Shown here one piece after another: positions 1 to 5,431 of a stretch of DNA of 10,228 nt. Numbering within the stretch: position 1 is the first letter of the stretch; each line of letters begins with the position of its first letter. The notes below the pieces were generated by a model, which ran no database searches, had not been told where the DNA came from, and worked only from the letters and a program-made list of their open reading frames with translations. The translations under genes and the position numbers were made by a program. Location of the stretch: NCBI GenBank assembly GCA_014729945.1, contig WJJC01000157.1, positions 1 to 10,228 on the forward strand, given 5' to 3'. The DNA is from Candidatus Bathyarchaeota archaeon (GTDB lineage: Archaea > Thermoproteota > Bathyarchaeia > TCS64).

Positions 1-622
1 CTACGCCAAAGCTATCCAGAGAAACGGTGGAACCCCCATAGTAATACCGCCCTTATACGAGGCAGAGTATCAGCAATTATACGAGAGTGTAGAGGGTGTG
101 CTCTTCACAGGTGGACCAGACGTGGACCCTATACTATACGGGGAGGAGCCCCTACCCAAACAGGGCGGCATCGAGCCCCTGAGGGATGACTTTGAGTTCA
201 AACTAGCCAAGATAGCCTTAGATGGCCCTAAACCCGTGTTCGGAATATGCAGAGGACTACAGGTCCTGAACGCGGCAGCCGGTGGCACATTGATACAGGA
301 TATTGGTAGCCAGATTGATGACCCGTTGAAGCATCGTCAGGAGGCTAAGGCATGGTATGGCACCCATCATGTACGACTTGAACAAGGCTCAATACTACAT
401 AGATTATATGGAAAAGATAAGGTGCTAACTAACACCTTTCATCATCAAGCCTGCAAAGACCCGGCTCCCGGGTTCACTGTAAGAGGGTGGGCTGGGGATA
501 ACGTAGTTGAGGTGTTGGAGATTGAATCCGAGCCATGGAAGCTATGCGTCCAGTGGCATCCAGAACATATGGACAATGATGACATGAACAAGCTCTTCCA
601 GGCTTTCATAGATGCCTGTTAA
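1..622 (+). CDS. Peptidase C26 / gamma-glutamyl-GABA hydrolase-like glutamine amidotransferase (5' partial)
   Basis: Family members hydrolyse gamma-glutamyl amide bonds (for example gamma-glutamyl-GABA) in the cytoplasm. The reading frame is open from base 2, giving 206 visible residues ending at TAA 620-622. About 35-45 N-terminal residues are probably missing, because the visible part begins just before the family's first beta-strand (NGGTPIVIPP). Visible signatures are TGGPDVDP near residue 36, the nucleophile elbow FGICRGLQ with Cys83, the NTFHHQ motif, and VQWHPEH carrying His186 and Glu188, so the Cys-His-Glu triad is complete. An internal ATG at base 98 is not the start, because the conserved fold begins upstream of it. 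The true substrate cannot be told from sequence; other class I amidotransferase-like hydrolases share these motifs. A T run follows the gene, and the next promoter overlaps its stop codon. Confidence 0.88.
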   Translation, partial: YAKAIQRNGGTPIVIPPLYEAEYQQLYESVEGVLFTGGPDVDPILYGEEPLPKQGGIEPLRDDFEFKLAKIALDGPKPVFGICRGLQVLNAAAGGTLIQDIGSQIDDPLKHRQEAKAWYGTHHVRLEQGSILHRLYGKDKVLTNTFHHQACKDPAPGFTVRGWAGDNVVEVLEIESEPWKLCVQWHPEHMDNDDMNKLFQAFIDAC

Positions 623-634
623 AAGTAATATACA
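621..634 (+). promoter_or_regulatory. TATA-like element for the microprotein gene
   Basis: The A-rich stretch AAAAG is followed by TAATATAC (626-633), centred about 28 bases before the GTG at 658. That is the spacing expected for a leaderless archaeal transcript. The element overlaps the stop codon of the preceding gene. Confidence 0.4.
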
Positions 635-643
635 TCAAATACC

Positions 644-652
644 TTTTTTTTT
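644..652 (+). terminator. Oligo-T tract after the C26 gene
   Basis: There are nine consecutive T residues 21 bases after the stop codon, followed by CTTCT. Archaeal RNA polymerase terminates at such T runs without needing a hairpin, so this is a plausible terminator for the C26 gene. It lies between the TATA-like element and the GTG of the microprotein. Confidence 0.45.
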
Positions 653-657
653 CTTCT

Positions 658-780
658 GTGAACCTCTGGAAATGGGTAAAAAGGATCATCCTATTAGGGG
701 TAATCCTTGTTTCACTATATTATCTGCTACTAATCCTGATTGGAATATTTGTTTTATTACTTCCTTTCACAAAATCGTAG
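658..780 (+). CDS. Putative 40-residue single-span membrane microprotein, GTG start
   Basis: I do not recognise this protein. It reads as a basic, Trp-rich N terminus (MNLWKWVKRI) followed by about 26 strongly hydrophobic residues (roughly 11-36, rich in Leu, Ile, Val and Gly), then a short polar tail PFTKS and TAG. This is a textbook single transmembrane helix with positive charges on the probable cytoplasmic side. GTG 658 is the first possible start in frame and lies about 28 bases after a TATA-like element. The gene fills the gap between the C26 hydrolase and the M24 gene without touching either. A chance hydrophobic reading of an AT-rich spacer is the alternative, and an overlapping longer frame beginning at 612 has no protein-like character. 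Inference: a small membrane or regulatory peptide. Confidence 0.45.
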   Translation: MNLWKWVKRIILLGVILVSLYYLLLILIGIFVLLLPFTKS

Positions 781-793
781 AGCTGTGGATGGA

Positions 794-802
794 TTATTAT
801 AA
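794..802 (+). promoter_or_regulatory. TATA box for the first M24 gene
   Basis: TTATTATAA is centred about 26 bases upstream of ATG 824, with no Shine-Dalgarno sequence in between. This matches a leaderless transcript starting at the ATG. Confidence 0.55.
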
Positions 803-823
803 CAATTCCACGAATCATATCCC

Positions 824-1912
824 ATGTCTGATCCCGTTTATTTCTGTAAAAAACGGTACAACCACCTCAAGAATGAGATGGCTGAGCAGGAGCTAGACCT
901 TGTGTGGCTATATGGTGGACCGGGAATGGGGCCAAGATTTAAACGAGTAGCCGACACAACTAGCGGAACCGCGCTAATCATACCTATAGATGGAAACCCC
1001 GCCCTGTTTGTCTACAGTGTTGACTATAACAGCACAGTGGAGGAGAGCTGGCTACCCGTCAAACTCATCGAGAATAGAGAAAAAAAATGTGAACATGTAA
1101 CCGAGTACGTTAATCAACACCTGAAAGAGGGGTCCAAGATAGGAGTTAATCTAGGCTCGCTGAATCACTCCGACTATGAGTATTACCGGGAGGAGATGAA
1201 GGGAGAGTTAATAGATATAACCAGCACCATCATACCCGAGGTCTTCTTCGGTCTATACCCTGAGGAAATACGCTATCAGAGAAAAGCCTCCAAACTAGCA
1301 GATATAGGATGCAGTGCAGCGAGAGAGGCAATGGCTGCTGGAGTAAAAGAGACCGAGATAGCGGCTGAAGCTAATTATGCCATACAGAGACATGGATCCG
1401 AGACATTGAGTTTCCAGACAATAGTGTCAACTGGACCCAGATCAGCTTACAGCCACGGATGGCCTACACCCAGAGAGTTAAAGAAAAACGAGTTCATGTT
1501 AGTAGACTTGGGCCCAACCGTGAGTGGCTATGCAGCTGATGAGACACGTACATATCTCTTGGGGCAAGACTCGAAGAAAGAGCGGATGCTGAAAGTCATG
1601 GATGAAGCAGTTCAGGCAGTCATAGACAATATCAAACCCGGTGTAAAATGCGTGGAACTGGATAAAATATCTAGAAAAGTATTGAAGGATCATGGGTTCC
1701 CTGATTATCCTCATAGTTTGGGTCATCCATTAAGTGGTTTTCCTGTTCCATCTTTAAGCAAGACCAGCGTCGATATATTGAAACCAGGGATGTTATTCAC
1801 CGTTGAACCTGGAATATATTTACCTGGTTATGGTGGTGTCAGGATGGAGGAAAATGTTGTGGTCACGGAGGATGGTTACGAACAACTCACTAAAAATCCC
1901 CGACTCCTCTAA
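824..1912 (+). CDS. M24 family metallopeptidase-like protein (Xaa-Pro aminopeptidase/prolidase-like), atypical active site
   Basis: This 362-residue protein has the usual two-part architecture: an N-terminal creatinase-like domain (about 1-140) and a C-terminal pita-bread domain (about 150-362). All five dinuclear metal ligands are visible: Asp228 (LVDLG), Asp239 (AADETRT), His301 (SLGH), Glu328 (VEPGIY) and Glu342 (RMEEN). His211 in SHGWPTPR matches the first substrate-side histidine of the family. The usual GHGxGxxxHE stretch reads GHPLSGFPVP here, so the second conserved His, seven residues after the metal-binding His, is a Val. Substrate or activity may therefore differ from a normal proline peptidase. 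It is a paralogue of the gene at 7631. ATG 824 is chosen from TATA spacing and from alignment with that paralogue. The stop overlaps the convergent ZIP gene by four bases. Confidence 0.88.
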   Translation: MSDPVYFCKKRYNHLKNEMAEQELDLVWLYGGPGMGPRFKRVADTTSGTALIIPIDGNPALFVYSVDYNSTVEESWLPVKLIENREKKCEHVTEYVNQHLKEGSKIGVNLGSLNHSDYEYYREEMKGELIDITSTIIPEVFFGLYPEEIRYQRKASKLADIGCSAAREAMAAGVKETEIAAEANYAIQRHGSETLSFQTIVSTGPRSAYSHGWPTPRELKKNEFMLVDLGPTVSGYAADETRTYLLGQDSKKERMLKVMDEAVQAVIDNIKPGVKCVELDKISRKVLKDHGFPDYPHSLGHPLSGFPVPSLSKTSVDILKPGMLFTVEPGIYLPGYGGVRMEENVVVTEDGYEQLTKNPRLL

Positions 1913-2667
1913 ACGTGAAGAACTAGTCCAAGAATCATGGCGAATAACATTCCCAAGAGTAAACCACTGGATACCATGTGTTTATGGTCAAGTGTACAGT
2001 ATTCATGAGCAATAGGGATTAATTCATCAATGGTCACATAGGTCATTACCCCCGCTGCGAATCCTAGACCCCAGCCAATAATATTCATACCCGCGCTTGC
2101 GATTATGACAACCCCGATTAACGCTCCTACAGCTTCCATTAATCCGCTCAATGTAGCGAGACCTACTGCCCTCCACTTGTTTACCCCGGCGTTAATTAAT
2201 GGGCTAACCGTGGCTATGCCTTCAGGGATATTGTGTAAGCAGATCATTATGGCTACAAGTATGCCCAGCTCTGGTATATGCCCATAACCAGCGCTGACCA
2301 CTATGCCTTCAGGCAGGTTATGAATCGACATCCCAACCGCTATCAACAAACCACTATTGAACAAGTGACGATCCTGCACCCCTTCTTCCCATAAACCGAA
2401 CTCGATGTGGGGGAGAGTCAAGTCTATACCCATCATAAAGAGGGTTCCTACTGCGAATGCAAGAGTTACCTTCCACGGAGATAAAACGGTTATAGCCTTC
2501 GCGTAAAGCTCGATGAAACTAACAACTAACATAACTCCACCGGCAAACCCCATCAGGAAACCCATTTTTCTATCGCTAATATCCCCGAATCGTAGTACGA
2601 AAAGTCCACCGAGTCCTGTGGCGCTCCCCGCAATTGTGCTGAGAATTATTGGAATTAGTAGGTTCAA
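1909..2667 (-). CDS. ZIP family divalent metal transporter
   Basis: ZIP proteins carry Zn2+, Fe2+ or other divalent metals across the membrane into the cytoplasm. This 252-residue protein shows about eight hydrophobic segments. It has the two family signatures HNLPEG (116-121) and HNIPEG (145-150), whose His, Asn and Glu residues line the metal path in transmembrane helices 4 and 5. It also carries DELIP at 214-218 and a His-rich stretch near 221-230. Length and layout match the ZupT/GufA-type branch rather than eukaryotic ZIPs with a long cytoplasmic loop. Translation starts at TTG 2667, supported by the strong ribosome binding site TTAGGAG six bases upstream; no ATG competes nearby. It is divergent from the YkgJ-type gene and convergent with the first M24 gene. 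The metal cannot be assigned. Confidence 0.92.
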   Translation of the reverse strand: MNLLIPIILSTIAGSATGLGGLFVLRFGDISDRKMGFLMGFAGGVMLVVSFIELYAKAITVLSPWKVTLAFAVGTLFMMGIDLTLPHIEFGLWEEGVQDRHLFNSGLLIAVGMSIHNLPEGIVVSAGYGHIPELGILVAIMICLHNIPEGIATVSPLINAGVNKWRAVGLATLSGLMEAVGALIGVVIIASAGMNIIGWGLGFAAGVMTYVTIDELIPIAHEYCTLDHKHMVSSGLLLGMLFAMILGLVLHV

Positions 2668-2673
2668 TGGATT

Positions 2674-2680
2674 CTCCTAA
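2674..2680 (-). promoter_or_regulatory. Shine-Dalgarno site that sets the TTG start of the ZIP gene
   Basis: The minus-strand sequence TTAGGAG lies six bases before TTG 2667. It is one of only two convincing ribosome binding sites in the window and decides the non-ATG start. A TATA-like AAAATATTA lies further upstream at 2699-2708. Confidence 0.6.
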
Positions 2681-2734
2681 CGCACCTATACCTTCCCTTT
2701 AATATTTTAGGCTTGTCTAATCTTTCAAGGTTTT

Positions 2735-2743
2735 CATATACTA
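2735..2743 (+). promoter_or_regulatory. TATA-like element for the YkgJ-type gene
   Basis: CATATACTA is centred about 27 bases before ATG 2766, which fits a leaderless start. The following TATAC-containing repeats could also act as weaker TATA elements, which would favour the second ATG at 2781. Confidence 0.4.
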
Positions 2744-2744
2744 A

Positions 2745-2766
2745 ACCCTATACACGACCCTATACA
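2745..2766 (+). repeat. Tandem 10-base direct repeat before the YkgJ-type start
   Basis: ACCCTATACA occurs at 2745-2754 and again at 2757-2766 with a 12-base period, ending at the first base of the start codon. A related ACCTATAC lies at 2684-2691 on the side of the ZIP gene. This may be an operator or simply degenerate promoter sequence. Confidence 0.5.
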
Positions 2767-3278
2767 TGATACTTGCATCTATGAGTTTCAAGTGTCAACA
2801 ATGTGGAAAATGTTGTCGTGACTTGGTCTTCAGAGACCATGGAATACTCCGTGGCTTAACTCTTCTCCCAGAGAAAACAGAACTCTTCAGAGAAGAAGTC
2901 ATAGAACCATATCTCGGCTCAGGTAAACATCCGGAGAGTGTAACCTTCACGATACTTGCTTATCAGTTAACAGAAACAGTCTGCCCCCATCTAGCGGAAA
3001 ACATGTGTAAAATATACGACAACAGACCCGCTTCCTGTAGACAATTCCCCTTCAGCCTAGACCCCGACCCAGACGAAGGAGTACTTCTAGGTGTAGACCT
3101 GAACTGCCCCGCAGCCGTTGAACTCGTGAATAACTGCACTGGACAGATCGCCTTCTCGGATAGAGACGCGGCCGCTAAGTTATTCTCCTTAAAACAATTA
3201 GCTATGAAGAAACCTAGACAGGTCTGGATCTATGATCTAGCTCAAGAAAAATGGGTCCGCTATGATAGTTTAGACTAG
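2766..3278 (+). CDS. YkgJ-type Cys-cluster (putative metal-binding) protein
   Basis: This 170-residue protein has the signature of the YkgJ/CxxCxxCC family, which is thought to bind zinc or an iron-sulfur centre. The N-terminal cluster is CQQCGKCC (Cys10, 13, 16, 17), followed by Cys73 in TVCPHL, Cys81 in MCKIYDNRP and Cys91 in SCRQFPF, with Cys114 and Cys124 further on. The CxIYxxRPxxCRxFP stretch is diagnostic. The family's biochemical role is not settled. ATG 2766 is preferred from TATA spacing; ATG 2781 would shorten it by five residues without losing the cluster. The TAG stop shares a CTAG palindrome with the stop of the convergent archaellin gene. The divergent ZIP transporter hints at metal homeostasis, but that link is only positional. 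Confidence 0.87.
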   Translation: MILASMSFKCQQCGKCCRDLVFRDHGILRGLTLLPEKTELFREEVIEPYLGSGKHPESVTFTILAYQLTETVCPHLAENMCKIYDNRPASCRQFPFSLDPDPDEGVLLGVDLNCPAAVELVNNCTGQIAFSDRDAAAKLFSLKQLAMKKPRQVWIYDLAQEKWVRYDSLD

Positions 3279-3877
3279 AAACCCATCACAGTATTAGTTA
3301 CCATGGGGATGCTTCTCTCTATAGCTAGTTTAGCTCCACCACTGGGCTGTATCTCAATCCTGAGCTCCTCATATGGATGCGTATAGATGCTATTCCTATC
3401 CCCCTGTACTGGATCCACGCTGGTTCCAGCTAGCTCAGTGAAGTCGATTACTACCTTGAATTTTTCACCTGCCTCAAGCATAGAGTCTCCATCCCCGGCA
3501 ACAGGTGTAATGGTGGTCACAGTACCGTTAGAGTCATAGATGGATCCATGACACCTTGGGTTTGCATACGTGATAACCACCCTGTTATCATCCATATCAA
3601 TGGGGGTGCCTCCCTGGCTGAGTCTGAGATAAAAAGTAGCCTTGGTGAGACAAATGGTGCTCTGGGCACCTGTTGTGTTAGCAAATGTTCCAATAACCTC
3701 CGAGTCCATCTGTAATGCTGCACTGGACTCATCAATGCTGCTGCTTATAACCGACTGGGCTTGCTCCGCCGATAACGCCCCCATGTTTAGAACCACGAAA
3801 GCGAAAGCTGAAGAAGTAATCACAAAAGCCACCAATATAATGGCTGTCTCCAAGCCCGTTAATCCCCGTCTACTCAT
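3275..3877 (-). CDS. flaB: Archaellin (archaeal flagellin) with class III signal peptide
   Basis: Archaellins are the filament subunits of the archaellum, cleaved by a FlaK/PibD-type peptidase and assembled by a type IV pilus-like machine. The N terminus MSRRG is followed by LTGLETAIILVAFVITSS, a canonical class III leader and hydrophobic helix; cleavage is expected after Gly5. The helix continues to about residue 33 and the rest is a beta-rich globular domain. The length (200 residues) is normal. Cys76 and Cys109 could form a disulfide, and there are N-glycosylation sequons at Asn67 (NTT) and Asn117 (NGT). ATG 3877 has a strong GGTGAG site five bases upstream. No other archaellum genes lie nearby, so it is a solitary copy here. 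A pilin-like adhesin is the alternative, but the N-terminal helix is typical of archaellin. Confidence 0.87.
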   Translation of the reverse strand: MSRRGLTGLETAIILVAFVITSSAFAFVVLNMGALSAEQAQSVISSSIDESSAALQMDSEVIGTFANTTGAQSTICLTKATFYLRLSQGGTPIDMDDNRVVITYANPRCHGSIYDSNGTVTTITPVAGDGDSMLEAGEKFKVVIDFTELAGTSVDPVQGDRNSIYTHPYEELRIEIQPSGGAKLAIERSIPMVTNTVMGF

Positions 3878-3882
3878 CTATT

Positions 3883-3889
3883 CTCACCC
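3883..3889 (-). promoter_or_regulatory. Shine-Dalgarno site of the archaellin gene
   Basis: The minus-strand sequence GGGTGAG lies five bases before the ATG. It forms most of one arm of the palindrome at 3884-3912, so access to it could depend on that structure or on a bound protein. Confidence 0.6.
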
Positions 3890-3912
3890 GAATACGCATG
3901 TTTTTCGGGTGA
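3884..3912. repeat. Nine-base inverted repeat in the archaellin leader
   Basis: TCACCCGAA (3884-3892) is perfectly inverted at 3904-3912 (TTCGGGTGA) with an 11-base spacer. In RNA from the minus strand this would be a GC-rich hairpin that hides the ribosome binding site. If transcription starts from the TATA-like TTTTAAC (3918-3924), the start would fall in the loop near 3895 and the repeat would act as a DNA operator instead. Confidence 0.6.
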
Positions 3913-3920
3913 ATCGTGTT

Positions 3921-3930
3921 AAAAGAAAAT
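3921..3930 (-). terminator. Possible T-rich terminator or TATA region between the unknown gene and the archaellin gene
   Basis: The minus strand reads ATTTTCTTTT here, about 20-30 bases after the stop of the unknown gene. It could terminate the kinase operon. The following TTTTAAC could serve as TATA box for the archaellin gene. The two readings are not exclusive. Confidence 0.3.
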
Positions 3931-3950
3931 GTATGTTGGGTTTACTACAT

Positions 3951-4412
3951 TCAACGATGATCCTTGGCCATATCCGGGGTCTTTACCGGTGTGAGCACTA
4001 GGTTCCAGTTATCCAGTCTCCATGTTCTGAGTCCTGCGTACTCTATCTCATTTTCCTCCAGTAACGTCAACGCTTTATCCTCGCTCCCCTCTGGGACATA
4101 GAGGAAGAATTTCTTGTACTTTACCCCGGGACCCGTTAACCGGTTCATGGTACGCCATTTCTCCACGTGATCCTCTGTGTAGTTCTCATCAAGCTCAACC
4201 TCTCCGCATTCACGGACTGATCCATCACTGTTTAGCACCACTACGCTGGGAGCAAGTGGTCCTTCCTCTGTCTCAAAAAACCACTCAGGGTCTCGGGGAT
4301 CGTTGGCTATGGTGATTCGGGTTTCATCCCAGTCATCCTGACCCACAAAGGGGAAACGGGTAGCAGCGATAACCCGGTTGATACGTGCCTTCAATATATC
4401 TTGCTCTACCAT
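3951..4412 (-). CDS. Unknown protein coupled to the sugar kinase; possible degenerate PD-(D/E)XK-like fold
   Basis: I do not recognise a named family. The protein has 153 residues, is acidic and soluble, and has no signal or membrane segment. The central part reads APSVVVLNSDGS, then ECGEVEL, then a helix with KWRTMNRL, then KKFFLYVPEG and an AGLRTW strand. The order 'PxhhhhD..., hGEVE, helix, hYVP, hRTW' resembles the core of PD-(D/E)XK nuclease-like proteins. Here, however, the first Asp is a Ser and the ExK is ExE, so a catalytic nuclease is doubtful. That fold call is inference from pattern memory only. The ATG overlaps the kinase stop by seven bases, indicating one transcript and coupled translation. 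A T-rich stretch follows. Confidence 0.75.
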   Translation of the reverse strand: MVEQDILKARINRVIAATRFPFVGQDDWDETRITIANDPRDPEWFFETEEGPLAPSVVVLNSDGSVRECGEVELDENYTEDHVEKWRTMNRLTGPGVKYKKFFLYVPEGSEDKALTLLEENEIEYAGLRTWRLDNWNLVLTPVKTPDMAKDHR

Positions 4413-5362
4413 ACTCCATCTTGCTCCCTGATGAGGTTTACCGCTTCATCATAGCTAGGGATGGGTGCGACGGCTCCTAGTCCAGTTGCCGTTAGGGCAC
4501 CTACTGCATTGCTAAAGCTGGCTGTCTTCTCCAGATCCCAGTTCATCTCAATTCCTTTTATCCATGCTCCGTCGAAGGCGTCACCCGAGCCAGTGGTATC
4601 CACTACTTCTACCTTATATCCGGGCATGGTGAACTCCTGTCCATCCGTTGACACGAAGCATCCTTTACCTCCATGTTTCACAACCACGGTGTCCACGCCT
4701 AATCCTCTGAGATGCTCTGCAGCCTTCTCAGGGCTCTTGATACCATACAGTGTGTTTATATCCTCCATGCTAGCGAAAACCACGTCACATATCTTGAAAG
4801 CCTTGGCGAGGCTACTTCGGGCTGTCATAATATCCCATAGCTTAGTTCTCATATTTATGTCGAAGCTGTTGTATCCACCGTTTTCTTTCACGGTTTGGAG
4901 TGCCTTGATGGCGGTTTCTCTTACCTCTGGACTAATAGCGAGGCTTATCCCACTTGTATGGAAGTAACTAGTTTCACCAATGTAATCAAGGTCAAGATCA
5001 TCCACCTTATACCTGCTAGTAGCGGATCCAGCTCTATAATAAGTGAAATCATGGTCTCCACCTTCGATAAGGCTAATTATATAGATGGCTGTCCAGCCAC
5101 CGGGTTCCACCAATACTCTGCTATTATCCATCCCCTCTCTTTCCCATAAATCAAGGAAACTTCGTCCAAACTCGTCCCCCCCAAGCCTGCAAATATGCGC
5201 CACTTCAAGGCCTTGTCTAGCCGCTGCTACGGCGAAATTACTGGTGTCTCCACCCCATCCCCGCTTAAATAATGATACATCCCCTAATCTACCAACCTCT
5301 GTGGCGCAGAACTCCACCATGGGTTCTCCGAGACTTATTACATCCGGGCTCATAATACTCAA
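4406..5362 (-). CDS. kdgK: PfkB family sugar kinase, probable 2-keto-3-deoxygluconate kinase
   Basis: The enzyme would phosphorylate KDG to 2-keto-3-deoxy-6-phosphogluconate with ATP, in the semi-phosphorylative Entner-Doudoroff route. The 318 residues show the ribokinase-family N-terminal GGDTSN motif (37-42) and the C-terminal ATP site DTTGSGDAF (255-263), with Asp261 as catalytic base. FTYYRAGSA (106-114) and DINMRTKLW (168-176) resemble the substrate-binding stretches of archaeal and Thermus KDG kinases, which supports KDG over ribose or fructose. It is divergent from a KDG aldolase-type gene, which strengthens the assignment. TTG 5362 is preferred because a TATA-like element is centred 26 bases upstream; ATG 5353 is the alternative and removes only three residues. 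The stop overlaps the start of the next gene. A related sugar acid kinase remains possible. Confidence 0.85.
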   Translation of the reverse strand: MSIMSPDVISLGEPMVEFCATEVGRLGDVSLFKRGWGGDTSNFAVAAARQGLEVAHICRLGGDEFGRSFLDLWEREGMDNSRVLVEPGGWTAIYIISLIEGGDHDFTYYRAGSATSRYKVDDLDLDYIGETSYFHTSGISLAISPEVRETAIKALQTVKENGGYNSFDINMRTKLWDIMTARSSLAKAFKICDVVFASMEDINTLYGIKSPEKAAEHLRGLGVDTVVVKHGGKGCFVSTDGQEFTMPGYKVEVVDTTGSGDAFDGAWIKGIEMNWDLEKTASFSNAVGALTATGLGAVAPIPSYDEAVNLIREQDGVW

Positions 5363-5383
5363 CCAAACTGTGCTTTCACCGGG

Positions 5384-5392
5384 ATAAGATTT
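5384..5392 (-). promoter_or_regulatory. TATA-like element of the kinase gene
   Basis: The minus-strand sequence AAATCTTAT is centred 26 bases before TTG 5362, which argues for that codon as a leaderless start. It overlaps the left half of the palindrome at 5389-5401. Confidence 0.4.
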
Positions 5393-5401
5393 GGCACAAA
5401 T
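5389..5401. repeat. 13-base palindrome between the kinase and aldolase promoters
   Basis: ATTTG-GCA-CAAAT is a perfect five-base inverted repeat with a three-base centre. It lies exactly between the two divergent TATA-like elements, where one bound regulator could control both genes. Short palindromes also arise by chance in AT-rich DNA. Confidence 0.4.
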
Positions 5402-5406
5402 AATAA
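5399..5406 (+). promoter_or_regulatory. TATA-like element of the aldolase gene
   Basis: AATAATAA is centred about 29 bases before ATG 5432, and no ribosome binding site is visible. This is consistent with a leaderless transcript. Confidence 0.35.
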
Positions 5407-5431
5407 CAATCGAGTCAACCCTATATGACCC

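Noticed and set aside
785..811. GTGGA...TCCAC inverted repeat around the first M24 TATA box
   Set aside because: Five-base arms with a 17-base spacer are expected by chance at this rate and nothing extends them.
612..896. 94-codon open frame on the plus strand across the spacer after the C26 gene
   Set aside because: It overlaps both the C26 stop and the M24 start, has poly-Phe from the T run, and shows no protein-like pattern. The GTG frame at 658-780 and the M24 frame explain the same DNA better.
4461..4967. 168-codon plus-strand frame inside the kinase gene
   Set aside because: It lies antisense to conserved kinase motifs and has low-complexity Ser/Pro/Thr content typical of a shadow frame.
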